Positions 1-10,800 of a stretch of 64,000 nt of DNA are shown piece after piece. This DNA is from Helopsaltes ochotensis. Lineage: Eukaryota > Chordata > Aves > Passeriformes > Locustellidae. Within the stretch, counting starts at the first letter, position 1. Each line of letters begins with the position of its first letter. A model generated the notes under the pieces. It was not told the origin of the DNA, searched no databases, and worked only from the letters and a program-made list of their open reading frames with translations. Location of the stretch: assembly GCA_013400155.1 (NCBI GenBank), contig VXBM01000016.1:1864620-1928619 (forward strand), given 5' to 3'. The translations under genes were made by a program, and so were the position numbers.

Positions 1-2114
1 ATGCCTATAAGCACACAAAGTGTGTAAATTATTTTAAAATCATTAAAACCTTCCCTCAAAAACACAGTTGCTATGTTTTTGTAAGGATCTTTTTCAAAAA
101 ATTGTTCAAATGAGCTCTTATTGGCAATCTATCTGTTCTCAGACATGTTCTCAACAGATATCACAAACTTAGAAGTAATGTTGTAACTCCTAATACAAAT
201 TAATATGCAGTGTATGTGTAATCCTTCCACTCAAGAAAATAAACTCTACTTTGAGAGCATTATCATTCACAAGACTGCTGGAAGGCTCTGTAATTTGCTG
301 GAATGCCCAAAGAGAGTCAGAAAAGGCTCACTTCTCACTAAAAGGTAAAAATGGTGTACTGATAATAGTTTTAAGTCCTGTAGCCAAAGGAGGCCTGAGA
401 TGGATAGAAGGGAGCAGGGCTAAGAAAATACAGCCATCAACAAACTGACTGCTAAATGGGGCATTAACAGGCAGGATACTTCAGAGAACTGGGAAAGTTT
501 AGAATATGTTTTCATAGAATTAAGGGTGAACTGGTGTTCATTGTTTTTCACTCCTGCTCTATTTATAGTGAAAAACAGCAAACACCAAGAATACTTGAGA
601 GTTGAAGTGATGAACACTGATGTCCCAAAGGACTTTGTCCTAAACTCCAAGAGTAGTCAAGTCAAAAGACCAGAGCACCAAAATGCACATGCATTTGGCA
701 GAGGGGTGGGTTGTCTCAATTTTTTCCCTCTCCTTTCAAAGCAGAAAGGTGCTAAGTCTTTTATCTGGTAGGACCACATCTCAATTTACAGAAATATTCA
801 CCAGCAGACAGAAAATATCAGGTGGCATCTGCTCCTGCTTTCTCCAAACTGTGTGCTTTCATACATTGACATCATGACTGCATACGTATCTAGCAGTCCA
901 TTAGGGAAGAGAACAGCAGGGAACATGCCACACAATTTACTCGGGAGACCAAAATTCAGCCCACTAGATATTGACTTCAGGTCTAAACTGAGGATTAATT
1001 AACTTGAGATTGACTCTCAATTTCAGAGAAACGCTACAACTGAAGCACTGAGCTGTAGGACTGCATGTGCTTCAAGAAGTATGCCCTAATGACATCTTTG
1101 ATGGTCAGAGCTAGAACCTAAAGCACTGAGAAAGTTCTAAATTTTATGAAGATAGCAGGTTCAACCTGGAAGGATATACAGACAAAGATCAAATCCTGAT
1201 GCCCACCCAAACCAGACATAAATTTAAGAAAGAGTAGAAGGTTCTACCGCATGGGGTTCAGGCAGCCATCTGGGGAGGACCTAGCAGGCAACATTCCTAC
1301 AGCAGGCTGCTAAAGCACTGACTCAGTGACACAGCCCATATTTATGGAACAACTAATTTCATAAACAAAGCTTACTACTCTTAGCTGTAGCTCTACATCT
1401 AAAAATCAGTTCACCTCATGGACTGTAAGAACTCCTCGGCATTAAATCATGCAACTGATTTCATAACGCTTTTTTTCCACCCAGGAATTTCAGATTTAGC
1501 TATTATAAAAAGGGGAGAGGAGAGAAGGGACCAGAAAAGGGACTGCAACAAGCAATTGAGTTTTACAAGACCTGGGATTTTTTAAATTACAGAAAATCAA
1601 ACTTGTCAGATGACAGTTCTCTATGCAATTGCCAAGATTAAATTTAGAGTTATTTTTCCAAATGTTCTGCTTCAGATATCAAAAACATTCTAAAAGGAGC
1701 AAAATTACAGAGTGACAAAGTTTAAAAGAATCTCCTTCAGTCTCTAGTCCTGCCCCACTCAAAACAGCCAACTTGGATTAGGCTGGCCCAGGACTGCTCA
1801 AGTCATGCTCTGAATACCTCCTGTAAAGATTCCACAACCTCTGATGGTACCTGTTGCTAGAATACTTGAACACTTCCAGACTGAAAAATTGCTTTCTTTG
1901 CATGTAATTAGGATTTTCCACATTCTAACCTGTGTACACTATTTCTTATTCCATTACTGTGTACCTAAGTATCTGACTCCATGTTCCCTGTGCCTGCAAT
2001 AGATAGCAATTAAAACTCATCTTAGTCTTCTCTTCATAAATACAAATTCAAGTGTTGTACCTCCTCTCTTGTTCCAAGCCAAACTGGGGTATTTTGGCAC
2101 GCAGTGAAACTCAC
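1..2114 (-). other. CRIPT intron 4 (presumed); no gene seen
   Basis: AT-rich sequence with only short chance ORFs. I searched the minus strand by eye for the last CRIPT exon (a CxxC-containing segment ending in a T-S-V PDZ ligand) and did not find it, so I treat this as intron. A small missed exon is possible. Confidence 0.6.
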
Positions 2115-2218
2115 CTTTTTTATAGGCACATCCTTGACAATAGTGGGACCCTGGCTGATGGACAGAACTCTTACAAATCCGACATATTGCAAATTTGTTC
2201 TTTCCATAAGGATCAAAC
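2115..2218 (-). CDS. CRIPT: CRIPT coding exon 4
   Basis: 104 bases, acceptor tttttcccag and donor gtgagt. Encodes the end of Arg46, then FDPYGKNKFAICRICKSS and the HQPGSHYCQGCAYKK segment. The four cysteines (two CxxC pairs) are the presumed metal ligands. The reading ends one base into the next codon, so one more coding exon is required. Confidence 0.96.
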
Positions 2219-2937
2219 CTGGGAAAAAGGAAAAGTATTTTATTTATACACCTTGAAATGAAGTATTTTTTCTGCCTCATCCTAAAAAGTCTAAGCCAGA
2301 GGGTGGAGTCAAAAACTCCAATAAAAACTACAAACTAGAAAAGGAACATACAAGAAATATTTCTAATAGGCTACATGAAGTATGCAGAAAAGCTCCCACT
2401 TTCTCCATTAAGAGACATTTCTTTCATCGCAGACAACAACTTCACAAAACCTGAACTAAAAATGTTTATTTTTATTAAGATTCTACATGACTTTGAAACT
2501 TAAACACCTTACAGCAGCATCTTGCCCCCTTGCAAATAGGAAAGTCCCACAGACATGAAGGAAATGCTCAAGAGATTATCCTGGCAATATTAGCACAGAA
2601 AGTTAGTATTCTCTGCTTCCCTCCTACAAAAGCATCAAATCCTAGCAATTCCAGTGAGAACTGCAGCAAAATACTTGCCCACACTATATGACTGAGCAGA
2701 AAGCACCCTTGAAATATGTATGGACATATTTTTACCGACTAATCAAATACCATAATCCCTGCAATTTAAATTCATTAAGTGTATTTTGGACAAGTTTGGA
2801 GTAGTTGCCCAGGTATGCAGGAAACAGGCTTCAGTTAGTTTGCTAACTGATGTTCTTAGCCAAAATCAGTGTCAAGTACTTACCTTGCCTTCTTTGAGGT
2901 CAATGCCTTATTTTCATTTAATTTGCGAACAAAAAAA

Positions 2938-2980
<43 letters not shown>

Positions 2981-4304
2981 ATAACTGAATAGATTTCCCC
3001 ATTCCAAGCATACTTAAAAAAATCTTCATTTACAACTTTTACCCATATGCAAATAAAGTCGCAGAGATAAAGTATTCAGCACAGCATTAGGGAACAGGGT
3101 AATAGAACACTTTATACTCCATTTAAATACTCTATGTATTGTCCTCTCATGCAAGAAGGGAAGAAAACAGAAAACAAAACCAGAAAAATTCAATACTGGA
3201 GAGTCCTGGAGAAATACATTCCCAATGCATTAAATCAGCATGGGAGGGAAAGTGCATGACTTAATGTTTAACCTGCTTAGTAATAAGTTTTGGTCTTAAG
3301 GTGGTAACGTAGCTCAGGTGCCCAACTGGCTTTACAATACCTCAAAACCAAGTTGCTAAACCCTGCCGAGGTTACCTGTAGTGTTTCTTGCACCATCCTT
3401 CCATGTGTCAGGAGTGATCACCGTTCCAAGCTTCTTCTCGCCTAGACAGGGACACATTACAAAGGAAAAAAAATCTCAGAAGCACGGAGTCATTTAGGTT
3501 GGAAAAGCCCTCTGAGTTCATTGAGTCCAACCTGTGACCAATGACCACCATGTAACCAGACCACGGCACTGAGTGCCACATCCAGGCTTTCCTTAAACAC
3601 CTCCAGGGATGGTGACTCCACCACCTCCCTGGGCAGCCCATTCCAAAGTCTAATTTCCATGACTAGGAAGAAACTCTTCCGAATGTGCAACCTAGAAGTC
3701 CCCTGGTCCAGTTGAAGACTACGTCCTCTTGTCCTGTTGCTTGTTGCCTGGGAGAAGAGGCCGATCCCCACCCGGCCACAGCCTCCTTTCAGGGAGCTGC
3801 AGAGGGCAATCAGGCCACCCCTGAGCCTCCTCCTCTCCAGACTAAACAACCCCAACACCCTCGGCCCCTCCTCTTCAGACCTTGTGCGCCTTCACCAGCT
3901 CTGCTGCCCTTCCACGGACCCACTTCACCACCTCAATCTCTTTTTTATAGTGACGGGCCCAGAACCGAACGCAGCACTCGAGATGAGGCCTCACCATTGC
4001 CGAGGACAGCGGGACAGCCCCTCCCCCGGTCCTGCTGCTCGCGCTATTGCTGATACAGGACAGAATCATTTAAACTACGCGCATCAACACCCTCCACAGG
4101 CGGAGAATGCCAGCTCGCACAGGGGACAATGACAGCCCACACAGCGCCCTGCCGGGAGCCGCCACCCGCGGCCCGCCCTGAGCAGCCCGAAACCCGCGGC
4201 CGCTGCTCCGCTCAGGGCAGCCCGAGATCCCCGCGGGCAGGGCCGGGCCCGGCGGCTCGGGCAGGGCCCCCCGTACCCCCGTACTCACACTTGTCGCACA
4301 CCAT
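2115..4304 (-). CDS. CRIPT: CRIPT, cysteine-rich PDZ-binding protein (coding exons 1-4; C-terminal exon outside window)
   Basis: Small zinc-binding protein. Known CRIPT binds the third PDZ domain of PSD-95 through its C-terminal tail, and human mutations cause a short-stature/microcephaly disorder. Four minus-strand exons join in phase: 4289-4304, 3376-3441, 2884-2938 and 2115-2218, giving 80 codons plus one base. Seen: Met at 4304 in a strong Kozak context (gccgccATGG), a CxxC pair at residues 3-6, the segment KLGTVITPDTWKDGARNTT, then RKLNENKALTSKKAR, FDPYGKNKF, and a second cysteine cluster (C58, C61, C73, C76). All splice sites are GT-AG. Human CRIPT has 101 residues, so about 21 residues, including the PDZ ligand, are missing. 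I could not find that exon between 1 and 2114, so it probably lies left of base 1. Residues 28-31 read DFFV instead of the conserved ESGG (see findings). The gene shares a promoter with PIGF. Confidence 0.96.
2884..2938 (-). CDS. CRIPT: CRIPT coding exon 3 (first four codons look corrupted)
   Basis: 55 bases with the donor gtaagta. The tail RKLNENKALTSKKA(R) matches CRIPT exactly. The first 11 bases are ATTTTTTTGTT, giving D-F-F-V where the family has E-S-G-G. The total length and phase are unchanged. The exon directly follows an uninterrupted 37-base T run (on this strand) that forms the polypyrimidine tract. Confidence 0.9.
2941..2977. repeat. Poly(A)/poly(T) homopolymer, 37 bases
   Basis: An uninterrupted run of 37 A on the plus strand. 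On the CRIPT strand it is a T run directly before the exon 3 acceptor AG, so it doubles as the polypyrimidine tract. A run this long is prone to slippage in the genome and to sequencing error. Confidence 0.97.
3376..3441 (-). CDS. CRIPT: CRIPT coding exon 2
   Basis: 66 bases, acceptor ctgtctag and donor gtaacc. It completes Cys6 and encodes EKKLGTVITPDTWKDGARNT and one more Thr, ending with one base of the next codon. A CR1 LINE ends about 33 bp upstream of the acceptor. Confidence 0.96.
3475..4045 (-). mobile_element. CR1 LINE retrotransposon, 5'-truncated 3' end
   Basis: The minus strand carries the 3' part of a chicken-repeat-1 non-LTR retrotransposon. Three broken frames show the C-terminal end of the reverse-transcriptase ORF: a block with VRPHLECCVRFWA and HYKKEIEVV (about 3945-4000), then GLFSLERRRLRGGLIAL with GGCGRVGIGLFSQATSNRTRG, then WNGLPREVVESPSLEVFKES, followed by the conserved 3' end (ggcttttccaacctaaatgac). 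In-frame stops and frameshifts make it dead. It lies in CRIPT intron 1 in the same orientation as CRIPT. The 5' boundary is approximate. CR1 is the dominant LINE of bird genomes and supports an avian source. Confidence 0.93.
4289..4304 (-). CDS. CRIPT: CRIPT coding exon 1
   Basis: Sixteen coding bases for MVCDKC (the last codon is split), followed by the donor gtgagta. Human CRIPT starts MVCEKC, so D4 is a conservative change. The ATG sits inside GCCGCCATGG. Confidence 0.95.
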
Positions 4305-4326
4305 GGCGGCCCGTCCAGAGCCGCCG

Positions 4327-4336
4327 CCGCTTCCGG
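4327..4336 (-). promoter_or_regulatory. ETS/GABP-like site CCGGAAGCGG
   Basis: A perfect CCGGAAGCGG on the minus strand, 23 bp upstream of the CRIPT start codon. ETS-family (GABPA) sites of this form are typical of bidirectional CpG-island promoters. Binding is inferred, not shown. Confidence 0.6.
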
Positions 4337-4357
4337 CACCGCCCCGGAGGTGCCGCG

Positions 4358-4393
4358 NNNNNNNNNNNNNNNNNNNNNNNNNNNNNNNNNNNN
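4358..4393. other. Assembly gap (36 N)
   Basis: A run of N in the CRIPT/PIGF promoter, flanked by very GC-rich sequence. Any translated ORF crossing it is meaningless. Confidence 0.99.
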
Positions 4394-4581
4394 CCCGCGG
4401 CCCGCCCGGGGCTCGGGTGTTCGAACAAACCAACGCTGGGGGCCCTTCCCTGCCCCCAAATCCTCGCCTCGCCCCCGGCCCGGGCCCGGAGCTCGGGGAA
4501 GATGCTGCCCCGCGGCGCTGCCGCGGTGTGGCGGTGACGGGGCGGGCCTCGGTGTGTTGCAGGTGCCGCTGGCCGGACACC

Positions 4582-4809
4582 ATGAGGGAGGCGGAGATCA
4601 GGAGGCTCCTGGCTGCCAACCTGCTCTGCGCCCTGGCCGTCGTCCTGGCCGCCGTGCTCCCGGCTTTCTTCCTGGACGGATTCAGCGTCCTGGGAACGCA
4701 CCTCACGTGGCTGTGTGTTTGTTCTGTTTGTGTTGCTACCCTTAATATAATCTTGCACTTAGTCCTTAAACCAAATCAGTCTCCTAAGAGACGTTCCTTT
4801 GCTCACAAG
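4582..4809 (+). CDS. PIGF: PIGF coding exon 1
   Basis: 228 bases, residues 1-76, from MREAEIRRLLAANLL through NIILHLVLKPNQSPKRRSFA-HK, donor gtaaga. It covers the first two predicted transmembrane helices, separated by the conserved FSVLGTHLTWLC loop. The acceptor-like ttgcag at 4557-4562 suggests the exon itself begins at 4563. Confidence 0.95.
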
Positions 4810-7800
4810 GTAAGATTTTTTTTTTTTTTAATTCTTAAGTTACAGAGGGGAAGCAAGTTCTCTAAAATAATCAAATGAGAAAGAAGATAATTTTTGATGG
4901 CGAATTCTCATTTTCCGTTAGTGAGTTGAGTGTAGCACCTTTTCAAACAAAATTTTCATGATGTTAAACTTTCTCTACCCCTAAATAACCTGTCCAGGTG
5001 AGTGATTCTGTGCTTTCCTGTTTCTTGTCAATGCAATGTTGTTTGTAGTCCCTAGAATTTGTATAGTGGCAAAACCTGGCAAAATTAAATGGCACAGAAC
5101 TCATTTTGTAACCCAGGCCTGGCCCATCTTCTAGGTAGCTGGATATGCCAAGAAGAAAGATCATCACACGTTTCTCGTGTGTAGTTGTTAGTAAATAACG
5201 TAAAAAAAAGTTCAAAATCTGACACATAAAAGAGATACAATGCTAGATTTGAACAATTTTAAAAAATCATATGGAAAAGTATTTAAATGGCTGCATTTCC
5301 TTATATGATGAAATTTGCATACAGAAGAATCCGAAGTTGGAAGAAACTTTTTGTAGTTAAAATTTGCAACGGAGAGTGTTAAAGATGTGAATCCCAATGA
5401 AATACTTTTGAACAGAGTGATTTTGGAGCAGCACACGACTTGCCCAGCAGTGGGGGATTACCCCAGAGTTTTGAAGTCGGGTGGATAGTCTTGTACTCCT
5501 GACTTGCTGAGCCAGGCGAGATGTAGTGCTCTGAGGTGGTTCTTTAACATTTAAGTAATCATCCCTGCGAGCATATCTTTGTTTGCAAAGCTTCTGTCTA
5601 GTTTTCTGACTGAGGAGGATGTGAAATCCATGATGGAAAGCAAGTATTTTAACTGTCCGTGATTTAAAAATGAAGCACGCTTCATGTTCTAGGTGAGATT
5701 CCATCCCAGGAAATAAATATAGAAAGGAATAATATAGAAAAATAAGGGTTCAAGGAAAGTTATGGATTTTGCATTGGTGACCTGATCAGAACAGACCTAA
5801 CCAGAACTGTTTATCAAGTGTTTTTGCTTCTACATTATATAGTGAGTACCCAGAAACTGTTGTTTAAGTTAATAGAAAATTATGTGTTTTGCAGACTTAT
5901 AGAAAGTTATGGATGTTTCTCAAATATATTCAGAATTTAAGATGCCAAGTTCAAAGTGTAGTTTTTTAGTTAATGTAATTTTGATTCTCTATGTAGCAGA
6001 CTTTTTTATATTGTATGTTTTCTTGCTTTTAAATTTTTTTTCACTTTTTGTGCAAGTAGCATTTTAATGAATGGATATGACAGTCAGATGTAAGACAGAA
6101 GTGTAAAAATATCCAATAAAATTACTTCTGGTTATCTTGTAATTTCTGGTTATAGTTTATGTATGTTTGCCCTGTTCAATGGGATGCATGGAAAAAATTG
6201 CAGCTGGAGTATTAATGTATGGAAAACTCCTTTGAAATATGCCATGCTATTATATTGTGCTGCAGCTGAAATTAAAGAAGTAATTAGAGTACAATGCTGT
6301 TGATAAGATATAGACTGTGTGTTAATGTTCTGTTTTGAAGCATTATTCTGATATTTCATTGCTCTTTTTTAGATATCCAGATTTCTAAAATGCTGTATAT
6401 ACTTTTTCATGTCTTGCATACTATTTCATGCGATTATTGTTCTTTATGGAGCACCTCTCATAGAGTAAGTCAGAAGACCCTCTCTTTCTCTAAACATTCT
6501 AAGGGGCAGCTCTCCTTGCAGATGTTGGTATAAGTACTTGTGTATTTTCTGGTACACTGGAAGTTAAGGGAGAAGTTCCCAGCTGGGGAAAGAAGGGTGG
6601 CTGTTGTAGCTTTCTCTTGGTTTTGGCTTGGTTTTTGTTTGTTTGTTTGCTTGTTCAGTCGTTTGGTGTATTTTTCCTTTTTTTTTTTGGAAGCCAGCTC
6701 TTAAACGAGACTGCTTTAAATAAAAATTGTAAGACAGTTACAAACAACTCTTTTACTTTAATTTTTACATTAAACATATGGGCACAAGCATTTTTTGGAG
6801 TTTCATTTAGTCATTTTCCCTATAAGATTCTAAACCAGACACTTGCATATCTTTCGTCTTTTTGATATTAATGTTTTAACTTCTGTGAAAGTTTAAAAAA
6901 GAAGTGTGAAGCAACCTGGGTTTTGAGAGCTACACTAAGTTGCTGACTAACAAGAGTATCGTGTAGTTTGGTTTCCTGGTTGCTGTCACAACATCCAACT
7001 GGAAAAATAAATGGAATAATGAAGTAAATATCCAAGCATACTTCAAGTTAGAACTAAGGATCTATGTAAGGCACACCTGTGTTTTTTAAAAAATGTTACA
7101 GGTATGAGGCATTTCAAAAAATTACTACATCTCACTCTTGAGATAACAGCAGAACTCTTTCCTTTACTGTTCTACAGAGTAAGAAGAAAATATTTTATCC
7201 TTTTATATGAGGTTTAAGAAAGCACACATGCTTTCACAAGTTGAGTTAGAGAGTCTTTTTTCTTCCTAAATCTTGGAACTTTTAGAACATTAGCAACCAC
7301 CTCTCTTAATCTTGTAATGTTGTTTTTCTTTTTGTAGGTTAGTGACTGAGACATTTTTATTTGCAGTTCTTCTGTCTACATTTACTACTTTACAGTGCCT
7401 GTGTTTGCTGGGACCAAACATACAGGCATGGATACGGGTATTTAGTAAAAATGGGTAAGTTCTAATCTAAAGTTTCTGACATTTCTCTGAATAGAAATGG
7501 GCAGAATTGATGTAAACAATATCTAATGGAATTTCTTGTAAAGAAAAGAAAACTTCCTGAATGATGGGTGGGTTTTTTTTATTTATGATTACAGACATAT
7601 TAAAGCTTTTCTGACAAAGAAAGATTTGAAGACACTGATTCAGAAAAATGGCTTTTTATTTTTGGAGTTCAGATCCTAAATCTCACTTTATATGTGTTTG
7701 AAGGAAGTAAAGATTCCAGCACATATTCTACTGGAGTAAAAACATAGTGCAGTCCTATATAATGGTTGTCAAAATAAAGGGGAGATCTGACAGAGAGCTA

Positions 7801-10800
7801 TGCATGGAGAATCTTGCATGTGATCCAGTATTCCCTTCCTAAATCCAACTTTTAAAGCAGGAGTAGGAAGCCAAAACAAGCACTGTTTTAAACTTGAATA
7901 TAATGTTGAAAATTATACATGACCTACTGTGTTCTTGAATATGTAATCTTAACCCATGCTCTTTTTTCCACTTTCAAAGAAAGCTGTTTTCAGTGTCATA
8001 GTTTTCAAGCATTAATTTTTTCAGGAGTATGTTCAAAGTAATACAAGCCTTCTAACCACCTTTTTCACCTCCAGTGACAGCCATGGCATTAGCATGTATC
8101 AAGGATAATGTATTTTTCAAAAGATTACCATTTCTTCTGCCTTTTTTGCATTCCATAAATAATGGCATGGTTGAAAGACTGGGACGCTGAAACATAAAGA
8201 GGCTTCACATATGTTTGAGATTTAATAAGATTTTGGTATTCATTCCCTTTTAATAGTTTGTCAGGGTGAAATCTTACCTCAAAAGGAAGCGAAAAGTTGG
8301 ATTATGCTGCTGAGCTGGAATTATTGGAATTATATGGAGTTATTTTTGGTTTGCACTCCTGTAGGGAAGGACAAAGGTAGACTTTAATACTAGTTTCAGG
8401 TATTGAACTTTGGTTTATCTCGGTTCTCAACTTACTGAAAAGTATCTTGAGACCTTGTTCAAGTCATTTACACTTGGTTTTTTCAGTGGAAGAGTTAATA
8501 TATTGTAATAAAAGCAATGAGTTGTGTAGCCAAAATAAATCATTGCTGATTCATTTGGTCATCTTTGGAGGTTTTGCAACTGGAAATAACAGCTGAATTG
8601 AAGTAACATGTTTGACAATATCAATGTGTCTTTGTGCCAGGTAGATTTTGAATGCCTGTTGATTCCTTTCTTTCCTAATCTAGATCTGAATGCAATTTCA
8701 GCACAATCATTGTGTAGGAAACAGTTTTCTTGTTTTGATGCTTTTGCTGTGAGGACTTGTTAGTGCCTCTTTCTAGTGAGCCATGTGACATTATCTGAGT
8801 AAAATGTTTATTATTAATGATGTTTGTTTACATTTGGAGTGAATGTAGACTACAAGGAAATATTGTAGCAAGTTTCTTTATGGATTGTAGCAAGCTGCTC
8901 ATTTAAAAATAATCCTGTGTTTTTTCGTTTGACCTCATGAAATTGGAACATCTTAGGTTTGAAATGAGTGTAGACATGATATATTAAAAGGTTGTCTCTA
9001 ACTTAACCCTGTGGAATGAGGTGGGACTGGTTAAATGGAAGAAAAGGATGGTTAGGTAAAATCAACAGAGCTGCTTTCCTTGAAAGCAGAGTTTAGGGAA
9101 TTGAGTTGTGCTGGCACAGTAAGCCTGAAAGTCTGATTAAGTACATACCTTAGTATGAAAAAAGGTGTTTTAAAAGTACCTGAGTGCAATTTAGACTTAA
9201 GTAACCTGGCTGTTATTTAAATAGTGCTTCAGAAGCTTAGCTGAAATAGCCTCCTGCATAAAAGTCTTTAAGAAACCAGTTTTCAATTGCCTTTATTTTT
9301 TTCTCTCTCTCCTTTTGGAGACTGTTTATTTCAAATCACTGCTCTGAGAAATTGTGTTGAAATTTCTGCTATAATAGCAATTATAAGGTGTTACCAGGGT
9401 AGAACAGAGATTTTATTTGGATATTGCCAAAAAAATGGTAAAAACCCATGATGTCAGGGCTCCTTCCTGTTTTCATTATGCCTGTTTTATCACTTTGTGA
9501 ACTGCATACTCTTACAGGTTTGAAATGTCCCTTGTCAATGTAGGCATCATCACCCACAGGGCTGCTTAGTATTTATTCCTGCTGCAGCAAAGAATTCCTA
9601 ATCTTATCTATGAAGCAGCTGTCTCAGTAGATTGTTTTATGTCAGCTAACCTCTTAATTCAAACATCATTTAAGGCTGAACTGAATGGATTGTATTATTT
9701 AAAAGGGTTACATAATTACTTTAGGCTTCTAAAGACCTTTCTGCCACTAGTGTTCATTTATTATCTTAAACATTGCTAGCTTTGTCTGCAGGATTATTTT
9801 AGTTTAAAATGAAAGAAACCTGGAAAATGCAAAGTTTATAAACATTGCTGGAGCTGTTAGTCTCATGCAAATGAGGAGTTTATGTGGTAATTTAAAGCAT
9901 ACCTTCAAAAATCCCAGTAGGAGTCAGTCATTCCATGAAGAAAAGTCAGTAATGGGAGCATTGCTCCTTCAGGATGATGCTGGAGGACAAGTCAGGTTGT
10001 CTTTGGGTAGCCAGTCCCTGCTGCAGAGGGGTTCAATTAGCAGCTGAAAGAGTTGCCAAACTGCCAATGGCTGTTTTTCACTTGGGCACCGTGCCTTGCT
10101 AATTCTGTTGTTTTGCGTTTGGACTCAGTCTGGTATCTCCATATGGTGCAGCAGTCTCTGGTGAATCTGCCACACACACAAGATGTCTTGTGAGGTATAA
10201 CTGTACCTCAGTCAGTCCTCGGTGTGTTCTGTTGTCTCTTTCGCTGCTTTAATGTTGTAGTCTCTTGTTCTGCCTAACAGCTCTCTGCTCAGTTACTCAG
10301 CTTCTGAAAATAATTGTCAAGAATTTTCTGTGTGCAGACTCCTAACCAGTTTTAATTACATTATGACTTTCCTCTTCAAGAAAAAGAACCTCCAACTGGT
10401 AGACTTGGGAACTGGTGTATTTTAAGTTAAAAGGATCGTATTATTGTAGAAGAAACAGTTCTGCTCAAAATGTCAACCTTGCACTGTCAGTACTGTCGTC
10501 GGTGAGACTTTTTTCTGCAAACATTGAAAAATGTTTGCTTTAAACTTGTGAGCTGCCTGTTCAGTAGCAAGTGCAGCAGTGCGTACTGAGAAGTAAAGAA
10601 ATTTTCTTCTCTTCAGAACCAAGTATTCATGTCATACAACCTAAACAGCACATGCAAAGTTCAGAGTTTACTGTACATCTAGTCTTCGAGCCATAAAATG
10701 CTCATATTTTTTCCTCTGTTAGCTGAAGCTAGGTGTACGTTTATAATTTGAGATGTAGCAAACTTAAAACTCAAAACTCCTACTGCACTGATTTGGAGCA

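Larger units (their letters stand above)
4100..4800. promoter_or_regulatory. CpG island: bidirectional CRIPT/PIGF promoter
   Basis: GC- and CpG-rich DNA spanning the two divergent start codons (CRIPT ATG at 4304, PIGF ATG at 4582, 277 bp between). No TATA box is visible. Seen sites include an ETS/GABP-type motif next to the CRIPT start and an Sp1-type GGGGCGGGC at 4539-4547. This is the usual layout of a head-to-head housekeeping pair. The middle is lost in a 36-base gap, so the transcription start sites cannot be placed. Confidence 0.85.

Noticed and set aside
3490..4132. ORFs of 122-131 codons that look protein-like
   Set aside because: The minus-strand ones are broken CR1 reverse-transcriptase remnants; the plus-strand ones are their antisense shadows.
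4070..4878. Long ORFs through the 36-N gap
   Set aside because: They cross the gap and GC-rich promoter. Only the PIGF exon 1 part (from 4582) and the CRIPT exon 1 part (4289-4304) are real.
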